A stretch of 64,000 nucleotides of DNA from Pempheris klunzingeri (GCF_042242105.1 NC_092031.1:20092162-20156161); one strand, 5' to 3'. Shown: positions 10,834 to 21,700, counted from the first letter of the stretch. Numbers and translations: made by a program. Notes: generated by a model not told the origin, from the sequence alone.

Positions 10834-13800
10834 TACACAGCATATTGTTATAGCTCTCAAAGAAACGTCCCAAAAGATATTTCCAAAGCTTGACTGGACT
10901 GACCCGGTGAGCAGCAGGTCTCTTTGTGGAGGATCTGGAGCCAAGTTCTGGCCTCCTGTTATCGGCCATGGCTGCATAGAGAGACAGGAAATGAAAGTTT
11001 AACAATAATACCAACTTAATGCCATCTGTTCAAGCATAAATTAAGGAATGTGTCCATACTCAGCATACCATATATGATGAACTGCTTTAGACTTAGGGAT
11101 GTGCAGGGGTACCATTATATTGCAGTGGGCTTATCCAATTTGTCTTGTACTTAAGACTGAGATGCACTAATATTTTAATGTACTGTTAAACATTTGGGCT
11201 CTCCAATTACAATAACGTCTGCTTATTTACAGTCATGGTTAACATGAACCCGTGGTTCTGGTCAAAAAGTATGTTTCAAACAGACCCACATTTAAGTTTA
11301 ATTTCAGTGAGCACAAGATCGGCAATGACCTTATCAGAAATGTGAGAGCTAAATTAAATGTAGCTTCATTTGAGCCAGGTTGTGGACTTACAGACTGCTT
11401 GCCTAATGCTTATGAATCATTATTAGTGCTTTTTTTCCTGCATCGTCCTAGTGAAGCCAATGAGCAAGCCAAACCATGAGCCGTCTGTCAGATACATCAC
11501 ATACAGTCCAAGACAATTTCAAGCTAGGTTTTACACAAGTCGGCCTTAAAGTAGCGACCATCTTTACTGAAGAGAACACATTTCAACAGTAGGCGTCACC
11601 AATATTTATTTTAAAATTCCTTGTGATGTGAAGGTAAATAAACAAATGTGTGGCGGTAAAGGAGCAAGCATGACAAATTGACTGGAACTTTTTTTAAATT
11701 CAAAGATTTCCGATGAAGTCTGTTGCTATTTTAAGAGGTAACACTTAAGAACATTGGGAGACATGTGCCAACAATGTACCTTTTTGGAGTAATCAGTCTT
11801 CTGCACGTCTCCAGCAGCGATGACCCTCTCCCACAGTTTGAGAGGGATGGCAGAGACGTGGTGAGAGCAGGTAATGGCTGAGCTGTGGAGGGGAACCAGG
11901 TACGGTGTCTGAATGACCGGCCACCCCTCTGTCTGCAGGTCAATCACTACCAGCTCCTCCTCCACCAGGACCACCAGCGCACTAGGATCTCCTGCAGATG
12001 GACAGGATCAGTGACATATACTGTACACACCTCATAGATAAGTCTCACTTCTCCAGTGAAAAGAAAACCTGGAAAGGGAAACAAAGTGGAAATATCCAGA
12101 CTAAATCACACCAACAAAGAGGTGAGCACACCCAAAATTACTTTTAGAACATACAACCACAAAGCTGGTTGCATGGTCTCTGTGTCAGAGATGATGTGTT
12201 CAGGGTGTTTACACCCCCGTCAGGACAACAGTGGGAGTTCACAACAAGCATATTTACCGGACTATAAGCCGCTACTTTTTTCCCACGCTTTGAACCCTGC
12301 GGCTTATACAACGATGCGGCTTATCTATAGATTTTTCTTCGCTAACGTTTCAGTGACGGTTTCAGTGCACAGGAGGAGGAAGAATAAAAACATTGATGAC
12401 TTTTCTGTTTTGTTCGATCAGCCGTTTTACTGCCGTGTTACAGGCACCGTTTGGAAACAATTATGGTATGTAAATAAACATTTACAAAATCTTTCTGTGT
12501 AAATATCTCATTTCACAATGTATATATATCTGCGGCTTATAGTCTGGTGCGGCTAATATATGTAAAAATATTTTTTTCTTGTAAAATTTAGTGGGTGCGG
12601 TTTATATTCCGATGCGCTCTATAGTCCGGTAAATACGGTATTTCTTTTTGTCGTGCACTGCACAAAATAACACTGCCTGTATGTCTTTTCTAAAAGAGAA
12701 GAACTTTCCCTTTGAGAAGGATACTGACTACAGGCCTTTCAAGCGTTGTTAAATAGATTGCTTTCCATAACTGTTTCCCCCCCCATTCCTTCTGGATTCC
12801 TGACCATTACAGGCAACTCCTCTGTTTAAATGTAACACTTTGATTTGGTTTTTGTAGATCATTTGGCTAAGTGATGTTTGGTCATTACAAGCCACTGTAC
12901 CTTGCACGTGTATCCATGGCAACGCCAGTGAACGTGTTCAGGTGCAATCCATCTCGTTCAGTCATTAAAGGACTTGTTTAATGTCTCATCTAATCATGTG
13001 GCATTTATTTCTAATAAACCAGTGGTTATTTCAACACAGTGTGATCTTTGTAGAAATAAGAAATATTTTTTTTATGTGCGAGTCAATCATGCAGCTAAAA
13101 AAAAATAAAAAAATAAAGCCCACTCCTGTCCCCAATGTAGCCCTCTACCGTGCATGTGTACCATAGATCAGTTATGTGTGATGGTGTGTGTTGCCTGCCT
13201 GCGTGCTGCGGTCCTCCTCTGATAACGAAGAAGTCGATGATCCTGGAGGTGAAGTCCAGAGCCACATGTGTTTTACTGTGGATCACTGTGATACAGTGTC
13301 TGTCCCCATAGCTGGCCCTGGGCATACCACCACTGAACACCAGGAACGGAGGCCTACACACAGACACACACACATTAATGTCTGAGCAAACTGAATGCGT
13401 CTGTGTGTGTGTGTGTGTGTGCGTGTATAACAATGGGTCATGTAACAAATCTGGAAAATAAAGTTAAACATCAGAACAGTGAGCATGTTAGAACCACTTT
13501 CACTGAAGTATGATGAGCAACATATGTGACAAATTATTCTGACTTGAGAATAAAGCGAACGTACCCGTCTTCTGTAGATAGCTGAACTATTTTAGAAATG
13601 GCCTTGCAGGGGAAATGCCCTGCAGCAATGAAAGACAATTCATCATCAGCCTCCAGAAAGACACATGACATACCTGACGGTAAACACAAATGTGCAGTGG
13701 ACATCTTTGTCCTCACCGTAAGGAATGTCTGATTTCTCCTCTTCCTCATTCACGTCCTCTCCACCCACCATCCATCGACAGTAACTTCCATCACTATGTG

Positions 13801-16800
13801 AACTGAGAATGTAGCCTCCGTCCTCTGTCCACCACACACTCTCCAGCTGCTATGGATTCATCAGGTGCCATGGAAAAAACACAAGGAAAACATGAAGATT
13901 TCTAATGCTGGTTATAACCATGGTTTATCTGGGACTGGGACTGGTAGCACATTCCGTCACAGGCCCAACACCGAGGTCCAGAACAGTTACCTGTGTGGCG
14001 GGGATGTGCTGCACGGCACACTGTTTCTCCAAATCCCAGATGACCATGAGGCCTCGACCGTAGCCAATAATAACTTGGTTTGGGTTGACTGGGTTCTCCT
14101 GTAAAGCCTCTACGTGTTCCAGATTCCTGCGGCCAATGTAGTCATCTGGTACACTGGGGGAGACAGGAACATCAACCTCAGCATAGATCTCACTGGTCAA
14201 TGAAATGCAAGAATGCCAAAAGCAGAGCTACAGAGCATACACACACAGAGCTACACACACCATATAAGCTTGTATTGTGTGTTGAATTTGTGTCCGACAG
14301 CCACATGAGCCATAATAGCCCCAATTTTCCACCAGGACTTGAAGCCAACTTAATCAAACTTTCACCCAAAACATGCTTTTGACAGTCTCTGAATTCCAGT
14401 TAAGGGCAGCAGGGTGGCGCTTAGGTTCGCGCTGTTGCCTCACAGCAACAAGGAGTCCACGTTCAAACCTGCTGGCACAAAAAATGCAGTTTGGGGGCTT
14501 TTTGTCTGAAACCTGCATTTTCTCATCAGGTAATCCAGCTTCCTCTCACAGTCCAAAGACATGCAGGTTAGGTTAACTGGTTACTCTAAATGGCCCGTAG
14601 GTGTAAACAGTGTGAACAGTTGTCAATCCCTATGTGACAAACAAGTCTGCCACTCTGCAGATCACACTGACCAACAACATTCAGCTCCATTTCATCGGAA
14701 TATAATCTGGTATACTGTCAGCTGGACAAGACTTGAGCGAGATGCTGGACACATAAATGCTGCAGATTTGTAGATTCTTGATGTCAAGGAAATCCGATGA
14801 AGGGGAGATCTCCCCTCCCTCTACAAAAATCATAAACCCTATAAACAATGTGCAGGGAGTTGCTGTGTTGTAGGCGCTGACCTGCTGGCGACCTGGTCCA
14901 GACTGATGTTTCTCTCCTCCAGCTCTCTGAACCCCGGGACTTCAACTACGAAGACATGTCCTCCCTCTGTCCCTAACAGCAGCAGCTCCCCTGACGAGTG
15001 GGCGAGCACTGCTGTCACTCTGGTCACACTTGGAGGGGCACTGAGGTGGAGAAGAAGATGAATTGAAGACCTCTTGGCAGCATGATGGGCTGCTACGGTT
15101 TGTATAACAATTACGTTCATTACCTGTGAATCTGCCAGTCATTTTCCTGATTGATAGTTTGGGTAATTAAATGTCAGAACATTTTAATTTCACAGCTCCA
15201 GGTGCAGTATTCATATAGCTTGTTTTATTCAACCAAATGTCTCAACCCTGGATATCTTCAGTTCACCATAATGTATGAAAAAAAATAATCAGTTCAACAT
15301 CTTTGTTTGAAAAATGAATAAAACACAGAATGAATTATCAAACTAATTACAGATTATTTTTCTTTGATCAGTTCATTGCTCCAGCTCTAGCAACATGTTT
15401 AAAAGCTGGGTAAGTACTCAGTGCCTCAACCAAATAACTCCAAGAGCTAAGGAGCTCCTGAAACTGTATCAGTTACCGAAACCCATCCAAATACTAACAC
15501 AAGCAACAACCAGTGTGCTGCAGTAGCCATGTTGTGCCAGTCTGGAGGCTTGATCAGTCACCTTGACATGTCAGGGAATTTTGGTGAGATGGAACTACAG
15601 CTTAAGTTCTTAAGTGTTCCTTAGAAACTATCTTCTCTGGGAAAAGGTCGACAACGGGGGGAAATGTGCCTTTACCCAGGTGGTCCAGTGAGTGTGAAAC
15701 GTCCTATCTCCAGAAGTTCAGAGAGTCCTTTGTGGGCTCTTAAAGTCCACATGTGTAGACTGTTGTCATCCAGCAGAGTCACCAGTTCAACCTAAACATG
15801 AGCCACAATCAACCAATACTGCAAAAAGGCTACTGAAAGTCACAAAGTCACATTTATACTAGTGGTTAGCAAAAGACTGCGTCCTCTATGCTAAACATGT
15901 CAGGCAGTGTGTGTGTGACTGTACCTGGTGGGGGAGGAAGTGCACCTGTGTGACGGCAGCATTCTCATCATGTAGACCCATGAACTCCACACCTGGAGCT
16001 CCATACCTGACCGCTGGTTAAGGACAAACTGGATCTGTCCAGTCCTATTAGGCAAACTGACATAAACTGATAAAGACACCAGGGGCTGGAATCACAAAGC
16101 AAATTCAACTTTGTCACGAGTCTAAAGTTGGTGATCCTGGAAAACTGCCATCACAAAGCCAGTTAACAGCTGGTCAGGTAAGTCTGTGTTGTCCTGTCCA
16201 GACGTGTGCAGCAAGCCAATCACATGAGTCGTTATCAGAGCCATTAGGAGTACTGCGAGACAATACGACAAAAAATGAAACAGTGATACTATAGGACACA
16301 AAGTGATTTATGGCGAGGTGAAATCTAACAGAAAATCTATGGCTACAGAAAACGAACTTCAGGACAGTAGAAGTAGAGGCTTTTTTTTAGATTTTCTAAC
16401 TTTTTGTAGACAAAGCTGCATTTAAAAACGCCCATCTCCCAAGCTGGGAGGGTTTTGGAAGGATTTTGGGGTTGGGCGTCAGAAGCTTGCGCACAATGCA
16501 TCATGGTATATGTAGGCTCTGCCAGCACAGCTCCACAAGCAGGAAAACTCAGGTTTCTCAGTCAATGTAGCACACTATGGTATTGCTTGTTTCAACTGAC
16601 TAGATTTACTATGAACACTAATTGGACAGCCACACATGACATTGTAAAACTTCCCTTTAAACTTAAAACAGCTGGCTAAACTGTTACTGTAACACTGTCA
16701 TACAGGCTACAGCTGACAGTGAGCAGGGGGTCTATCCAACACTGTGAAGCCTGGACTCACATGCGCCTCGCTGCTGAAGTGTCAAAGAGCAGACCAGTGC

Positions 16801-18637
16801 AGCCGCACCAGGGCTTTTCTGTGCATCTGAAGCTGACATCAATGTGGAGAAACAAGTGTTCAAATCAAAAATATGAGACGTTGCTCTGTTCGTTGACTTA
16901 ACCTGAAACATCCTGCACTTTGACTCATAACATTCATTCACAGATGTCCCTTTATCAGCGCCCTCTTGCAGTTTTCTCCAGGAACAATGTGTCGCATTGT
17001 ATTAACGGATCATCCTAATGAGAGGAGGTACTGCGGTTATCAAAACCAGAGAGTGTCTCTGTGTCAATGAGGAGAGTGCACCGACTGGCTCCGCTGCACT
17101 GTCAATGAGCAGAATTGTGCGAAAGGCTATGGTGACACAGACTCCACTGTCTGAGAATGCAAGGCAGCGTTGAGCAACAGCGTGGGAAAACGAAATACCT
17201 GAATCAGGTGCCCGTGTGTACCACAGACACGGATTTAGCAGCGTCACAGCCGTTCATTAGCGGTCCTCAAGTTCAAACACGACGCTCAAATTCCTCCCTG
17301 GCAACCATTTAAGAGAGAACAGAATGAAGGATACAGTTTGATGGCCCCGGAGCGGGTGCCGATAGCCAGCAGCTGCAGGGAGGGACTGTAGCTCAGAGCA
17401 CTGGGCTGGTGGGGGAATCCATGTTCCACAGTCTGAGGAGGAGACAGTGGACAGACAGGGGGAGGGTGAGAAACAGCTGTGACAGCAGATACAATGAGAG
17501 CAGAGACATGACAGGATAGGACAGAGAACAGAGATTCTCTTATCCACTGATCACCTGTAAAGTCTGTTGAAACCCAACATATTTAAATCTCTCTCCTGTC
17601 ACAATGTCCAGTGACGATAACGATTTGAGCCAGCAAGAGGTTCTAATTATTTTTTTGTTTCTTTTCAAAGAATTTTTATTCCATTTATTTATTTCTGAGT
17701 CTGAGACAAGACTGTAATCAACAGAAATTACAGCTGACGTAGGCTGTAGGCTGACGTATGTGGATCGTTTGGAGTGGAATACAGAGGATGCTTCCAATAC
17801 AGTCAGTGAAACTGGCTCCACCAGGCTGAGAGCAGCGCTGGGTGCAGATTCAAACACACAAATAGGCCAGTCTTCGATTTATTGTTTACACAAAGTTTGC
17901 ATTGCCCTTTTACACAGAGATGAGACAAAAAGTGTCTATAAAGTCTACTATCTGGACATCGTACGTCACATGGCGCCCCTGGATGTAGGTGCTGCGTGTT
18001 CCTCGCCTTCTTTTGTCATCATCAGCAGTAAGAGCGTGGCTTTTGTTTCTGCAGCGGTGCTAAGCACTCAAAGCAGCTTCGTCCCAGTCCCCCGTTTGCT
18101 CATGGTGGACTGGAGTACCGGATCTGGTCTTGTAGGACGTCTCTCTTTTTGACTTATGACTGTATAAACAGGACAGCCTGAATGATTTATAGTTCGCATG
18201 TTCACCATCATGTAGATACTTTTCGACAAGTACAAACTGCCAGAGAACACCAGTGAAGCTGTGCACCTTTCTGCACTGCAAACACACCACACAGAACGAG
18301 CACAGGAACAACTAGCAACATCAGGCAGCACTCTTGGTTGTGTCAGTGCACTTTAATGGCCAACATTTTTTAGATAACATAATCAGGCCACATTAACTTT
18401 TTTTTGGGGGGGGGGGGTCTGCTGGTATGTTTTTTGTCTTCGTTTTCTTTCTGTCAGTTGCTGCGATGTGCCCTGAACTGTGTGTTGGATGACCCAGATG
18501 GTTTGATGTGTTGCTGGACTTTTGACCCCCTCTGAACTGTGTGCTGTGTGTTCTTCACTTACCTTGTTGAACTGGAAGAGTTCCTGTTTGAGTCGATCTC
18601 TCTGGGACTCCTGGCCGTGTCGCCTGAACCTCTTCAT
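5119..18637 (-). CDS. llgl2: Lethal giant larvae homolog 2 (LLGL2), 23 assigned coding exons
   Basis: Scaffold of the Scribble polarity module: a cytoplasmic/basolateral double beta-propeller (WD40) protein that is excluded from the apical domain by aPKC phosphorylation and also binds syntaxins (family knowledge). The assigned exons join in frame into 979 codons plus two bases, against about 1020 residues in human LLGL2. Family hallmarks seen are the N-terminal KQELFQFNK, the propeller blocks, [13 protein letters not shown] (exon 9), [13 protein letters not shown] (exon 12), [13 protein letters not shown] (exon 15), the basic aPKC-target segment around residues 641-660 (exon 16) and [15 protein letters not shown] (exon 21). 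[14 protein letters not shown] and [17 protein letters not shown] are closer to LLGL2 than to LLGL1. The start is the ATG at 18635-18637. The tail exon is uncertain. One intron is U12-type and one uses a GC donor. Confidence 0.95.
5514..5548 (-). CDS. llgl2: llgl2 coding exon 22
   Basis: A 35-base exon encoding [11 protein letters not shown] (human VMERALLSDE). Donor A|GTGAGT; acceptor GCAGCTAG, where an upstream CAG would put an in-frame stop after the junction and is therefore excluded. Confidence 0.85.
5878..6028 (-). CDS. llgl2: llgl2 coding exon 21
   Basis: Encodes the conserved [18 protein letters not shown] and VVEPRCLVE, then a low-conservation Ser/Pro-rich linker as in other vertebrate Lgl proteins. 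Acceptor TACCTTCAG, donor GTATGT. Confidence 0.95.
6406..6670 (-). CDS. llgl2: llgl2 coding exon 20
   Basis: The longest exon (265 bases), encoding [18 protein letters not shown] through [20 protein letters not shown], near-identical to human at both ends. Its acceptor follows directly on a long TG repeat. Confidence 0.96.
7256..7422 (-). CDS. llgl2: llgl2 coding exon 19
   Basis: Encodes [20 protein letters not shown] through [10 protein letters not shown], matching the human second-propeller block exon for exon. Donor GTCAGG. Confidence 0.94.
7524..7640 (-). CDS. llgl2: llgl2 coding exon 18
   Basis: Encodes [20 protein letters not shown] and RADEPVTAQ. Acceptor TTCTTGTAG, donor GTGAGA, phase 1 at both ends. 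Confidence 0.93.
7720..7867 (-). CDS. llgl2: llgl2 coding exon 17
   Basis: Begins [14 protein letters not shown], which resembles human LLGL1 more than LLGL2, and continues [17 protein letters not shown] and [14 protein letters not shown] as in LLGL2. Donor GTGAGT splits a serine codon. Confidence 0.94.
8044..8191 (-). CDS. llgl2: llgl2 coding exon 16, aPKC target segment
   Basis: Encodes the hinge between propeller blades that aPKC phosphorylates. Basic stretch [19 protein letters not shown] with serines at about residues 642, 646, 650, 657 and 660, aligned with human [20 protein letters not shown]. All the family's target serines are kept. Confidence 0.95.
8822..9018 (-). CDS. llgl2: llgl2 coding exon 15
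   Basis: Encodes [20 protein letters not shown] and [20 protein letters not shown], two of the best-kept blocks of vertebrate Lgl. Donor GTAAGG, phase 2. Confidence 0.95.
9267..9362 (-). CDS. llgl2: llgl2 coding exon 14
   Basis: Encodes [20 protein letters not shown] and [12 protein letters not shown]. Clean 32-codon phase-0 exon. Confidence 0.93.
9785..9889 (-). CDS. llgl2: llgl2 coding exon 13
   Basis: Encodes [20 protein letters not shown] then [16 protein letters not shown] 35-codon phase-0 exon with the same limits as in human LLGL2 as I remember it. Confidence 0.95.
10635..10788 (-). CDS. llgl2: llgl2 coding exon 12
   Basis: Encodes [20 protein letters not shown] and ends EGEWPPFRK. 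The acceptor is a TG repeat ending GTAG, so the usual pyrimidine tract is replaced by a microsatellite. Confidence 0.95.
10904..10971 (-). CDS. llgl2: llgl2 coding exon 11
   Basis: Encodes [20 protein letters not shown] and LTG, the start of the conserved WD repeat completed by exon 12. Acceptor TATGCAG, donor GTCAGT. Confidence 0.94.
11780..11991 (-). CDS. llgl2: llgl2 coding exon 10
   Basis: Encodes [20 protein letters not shown], then [20 protein letters not shown]. The first two bases complete a glycine codon begun at the GC donor of exon 9. Confidence 0.95.
12251..12636. mobile_element. MITE-like element with terminal inverted repeats
   Basis: The left end TATTTACCGGACTATAAGCC and the reverse complement of the right end, TATTTACCGGACTATAGAGC, match at 18 of 20 positions. 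Related motifs (GCGGCTTAT) recur internally at both ends. About 386 bp, no transposase frame: a non-autonomous element in llgl2 intron 9. Superfamily not assigned. Confidence 0.85.
13199..13353 (-). CDS. llgl2: llgl2 coding exon 9 (GC donor)
   Basis: Encodes [20 protein letters not shown] and [13 protein letters not shown]. The only donor that joins exon 10 in frame is CACGCAG|GCAGGC, a GC splice site, giving [13 protein letters not shown] across the junction. Confidence 0.9.
13565..13619 (-). CDS. llgl2: llgl2 coding exon 8
   Basis: A 55-base exon encoding [19 protein letters not shown] (human PFPCKAITRILWLTT). Donor GTACGT, phases 1 and 2. Confidence 0.92.
13717..13846 (-). CDS. llgl2: llgl2 coding exon 7
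   Basis: Encodes [27 protein letters not shown], an acidic loop EDVNEEEEK and DIPYG. Acceptor CATAGCAG, donor GTGAGG. Confidence 0.93.
13991..14153 (-). CDS. llgl2: llgl2 coding exon 6
   Basis: Encodes [20 protein letters not shown] and [20 protein letters not shown], a complete propeller blade matching human LLGL2 [20 protein letters not shown]. Confidence 0.95.
14395..14650 (+). mobile_element. Teleost SINE/MITE-like repeat
   Basis: Starts GGGCAGCAGGGTGGCGCTTAG, then GCTGTTGCCTCACAGCAACAAGG, later CCTCTCACAGTCCAAAGACATGC and GGTTAACTGGTTACTCTAAA. This block order is one I remember from a repeat found throughout teleost genomes. It sits in llgl2 intron 5, diverged and non-coding. Confidence 0.7.
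14882..15040 (-). CDS. llgl2: llgl2 coding exon 5
   Basis: Encodes [20 protein letters not shown] then [19 protein letters not shown] (human [28 protein letters not shown]). Donor GTCAGC. Confidence 0.93.
15676..15791 (-). CDS. llgl2: llgl2 coding exon 4
   Basis: Encodes [18 protein letters not shown] and FTLTGPPG. Acceptor ATGTTTAG, donor GTAAAG. Confidence 0.94.
15925..16006 (-). CDS. llgl2: llgl2 coding exon 3 (U12-type acceptor)
   Basis: Encodes [20 protein letters not shown] and VHFLPHQ, near-identical to human. Preceded by TCCTTAACCAGCGGTCAG: a consensus minor-class branch point and no pyrimidine tract. Confidence 0.95.
16007..17334 (-). other. llgl2: U12-type GT-AG intron (llgl2 intron 2)
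   Basis: On the minus strand the donor reads GTATCCTTCA, matching the minor-spliceosome RTATCCTTY rule. The branch point TCCTTAAC (plus-strand 16017-16024) lies 10 bases from the AG. The acceptor lacks a polypyrimidine tract. Phase 2. Confidence 0.88.
17335..17432 (-). CDS. llgl2: llgl2 coding exon 2 (U12-type donor)
   Basis: Encodes [20 protein letters not shown] and [13 protein letters not shown], a hallmark Lgl N-terminal block. It ends inside the leucine codon before the tyrosine of exon 3. Confidence 0.96.
17808..17950 (+). repeat. Dispersed repeat, copy 2
   Basis: Partner of 4472-4640: GAAACTGGCTCCACCAGGC, then AAATAGGCCAGTCTTC, then TTGCCCTTTTACACA in the same order and similar spacing. 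Lies in llgl2 intron 1. Confidence 0.65.
18563..18637 (-). CDS. llgl2: llgl2 coding exon 1, start codon
   Basis: ATG at 18637-18635 opens [20 protein letters not shown] then FQFNK, aligning with human [25 protein letters not shown]. Donor GTAAGT. Upstream UTR runs to an acceptor at 18681-18686. Confidence 0.95.
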
Positions 18638-18680
18638 ACTGTCTCAGCACCGGCGTGGAGCCTGTGGGCCCACAGATGCA

Positions 18681-18704
18681 CTGCTGGGGGGGGGGGGGGG
18701 GGGG
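18681..18704 (-). promoter_or_regulatory. llgl2: llgl2 start-exon acceptor: C19 tract plus CAGCAG
   Basis: On the minus strand a run of 19 cytosines runs directly into CAGCAG, followed by about 45 bases of 5' UTR and the ATG. This is a tandem NAGNAG acceptor with a homopolymer as its pyrimidine tract. Confidence 0.7.
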
Positions 18705-21700
18705 AACAGCGGTCAGCGGTCACTCTTGTGTCACTGAGCTCTCATTCCCATCACTTGTCAGAAGCCTTTTTCCTTGGAGATGAGACACAGAGTCCTGCGT
18801 GCAACTAACCATCCTCTCCTAACCTGGTACCTTTATCCTACACACTCACACACACAGTGTTACAATAGACCTCGACTGGGATACGAAGCTAAGCTAACAG
18901 CTACAGCACTTGCTAGCTAGTCACATTTAGGTTGTTTATGATTGACTTTGTTTTAATAAATGTTTTAATCCACATGCTGTCTTCTTTAATATTGTACAAG
19001 AGTGAATCCTGCCAACCTCTACTCTGTCAAGAGCTCTGAAGTCCTTCAACTAGCTGTCAATGTGGTAATTCTGGTAGTAGTTATTAAGTTAATTATTAAT
19101 CATAATACCAAAGTAATAGTTTAGTATTTTTATGAGACTGAATCAATTAAACTGCCTCTTTTTCCTCATTTATCGAGGTGGTGCCCCAATCGAGGTGGAC
19201 TTTACACTAAGTCCCATTACTTCATATAATTATCTTTGATATGAATTATTTCTGATAGCCAAATTGCCCCAGACAAGGTACCATTAGCACAACATTTTGG
19301 TGCCGCTGTAAGTGGCAGAGTATTAATTAATAACATACATTTCTTGGTGCCCCAGAATACCAAACCCCAACATTAGCAAACAGCAATCTTAAAGTTCTTC
19401 CAACCTGCCGACTGCTTCGACATCTTTCAACAGTAGCCGTTTGCATTTAAATGATGTAAGTATTGTGGTCGTTATTCTAAAACTGTGCAGAAATATGGTA
19501 CACATCAGTAGCTTAAGCAGAATGAATAGACATACGAGCAGTGTGCAGCATTTGGTGATTTAAAATTCAAATGTCAACATTATGAATAAGACTTCAGGGT
19601 GTTCAGTACAGCCCTGTGTTTAAGCTGCTTTCAGACGTGCATTCTGTTGCATAAATGTGATGCTAATACTACATATTCATATGTTCTACATGTTCTTACG
19701 CCTGAATAAGTGCAGGGACACTTCTACATCAAAGCCATGACAGCTATCTCACTGGGCTGGACCAGTGACATAGCGGAATTAACACAGGCAGGTCTGAAAT
19801 GAACGCCGTCACAATAACATAGACTACAGGTGCACGATAACAGGTGCAGGTTAAATTAGCGCAGGGAGTAAATGTACCTCCTTTTGCTGAAAAATGACTG
19901 AAACAGTTAGTTGACTGACAAAATCAAAAAGTTGCAGATTCATTTTCTATTGATCTAACTGATAAATCGCCTTATCCTTGCAGCTCTAGGTTCAATGTAC
20001 AGAAATCCATCACTGAGGCAGCTTGGGGAGAGGAGGAGAACACCCAGACAACTTCAATTTAACACTCATAGCTTAGGTTCAGGCTCTGAGCGTTGATGGT
20101 GGGATAGGCCTGCCTTTAAATGGAAAGTGGGAACACAACTGAGAATCTATGGAGCCTCAGGTGGCTGAATAACTGTGTGTTTTCTCCAACAAGACTAATG
20201 ATAAGAGAAAGGAATTCAACTGGCAGAGTCTGGCACTTCATCCCTAATGATGAATGAACACACACACACAAACATGTGAGGGTGGGGTACTACAATTCCC
20301 CCCTGTCTAAGAAAAAACAAAACAAAAGATAAGGGCCAGAGGTCAGTCAGGGCACAACTAAGGAATCATTGTTTGGCCACCACACACACACACACACACA
20401 CACACAAAAACACCTGTCACACAAAAGCGGTTTCCACAGAGGCCACTTCAAAGACAGAAGGGCAGGAAAACGGAAGGAGGAAGGAAAGAAATGGTATTTG
20501 TTTCTTGAAGTGACACATAGGAAGTCACTGACAAGACTGAGCATTGTAACAGACATTCATCGACCGGTGGCAATATGCTCCACATTGTACAGAGACCAGC
20601 TCGCTAAGCTCCATCACGTGAAGGAAAGGCTGGACCACAGAGCGCCGTGAAGGCCCCTAAGCCCCGCTGTCTGTACTGTGTCTGCTGAGGCCAGGGCCTC
20701 AGCTCTGTGACTCCTTCACTCACTAGCTCACAGCTCCAGATTTAGAGAGGGACAGGAAAACTCATAGCTGCAGGCAGACATATGATCCACAGTGTCACAA
20801 GTCCGTGACAAAGGCCTGTGCCATGAGTCATGGTTTTCCACCAAAGCGGCTGATTTAGGTCCAATTGGAGACATAGTTCTGTTATTACCCTCATATCAGC
20901 TATGGTGCGTTGACTCACTGCTGGGCTGAGCCACACATTTCCAACTTAAGCTTCCTCAGAGAAAAAGTCAACATTACTGTGCTACAGCAGACCGGCTGGG
21001 CTCAGGTCTCACTGCTCTCAGACGGCTATGAGGGCACACTGAATTTCTCAACAAGAGAAATAGTTGCTCTAAACGTCTTTCCCTGCTGGTGAACACTTGT
21101 TGCGTCGCTCAACTGTGATGGTACTGACTGAGCATTTAAACATACCTATACTGTGAAGTTTTCACCTTTTACAATGTATTAATGCGACTGTGTTAGGTCT
21201 GTCGGTGTGTACGTACCATACCTGCCTTGGATTTCAGTGACTTGAATTCTTGTTACCAGAATAAAAATGCTTCCAGACCTTTATGCATTCTATTATAGTA
21301 AATACACTGTTGTCATCCTCCTGTAGTCGCATCATCACTTGCTCTTCACTCATTTTCAGATGACTTTTAGCACTACTTTATTTTAGACTAATCCTTTGTA
21401 TGGTTGTTTGTGTTTACAGAACATATATTTTCAGGTATTTGGCATCTTTATTATTTAAAACCAAATACATTTTTAATTTTGCCACTTTCCACACATATTT
21501 GTGTATCTAGTATCTAAGCCTTGAGCCTCTGAGAGGAGCATCCTATGAAAGAAGTTGAGGGACAGCTGAGAGTCAGTGTTGCAGGGAAACTGACTCAGCA
21601 TCAGTTAGCATGACTTGCTAACATTGGCGGTGATTACATTACTCTGTGATACTGATCAGGGAAGAATGTACAGAGGTACCCACTCATACTGCAGATGCTA

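Noticed and set aside
12056..12502. A 148-codon plus-strand open frame
   Set aside because: It enters the MITE at 12251 and overlaps no conserved text; chance frame in an intron.
14395..14480. tRNA or CTCF site in the GGGCAGCAGGGTGGCGCT block
   Set aside because: The block is the head of a teleost repeat; no tRNA fold is evident and the CTCF spacing is off by one base.
17760..18152. A 130-codon plus-strand frame in llgl2 intron 1
   Set aside because: It overlaps dispersed repeat copy 2 and has no splice or homology support.
5119..18637. Calling the gene LLGL1
   Set aside because: Exon 17 begins like LLGL1, but [26 protein letters not shown] and linkage to galk1 favour LLGL2.
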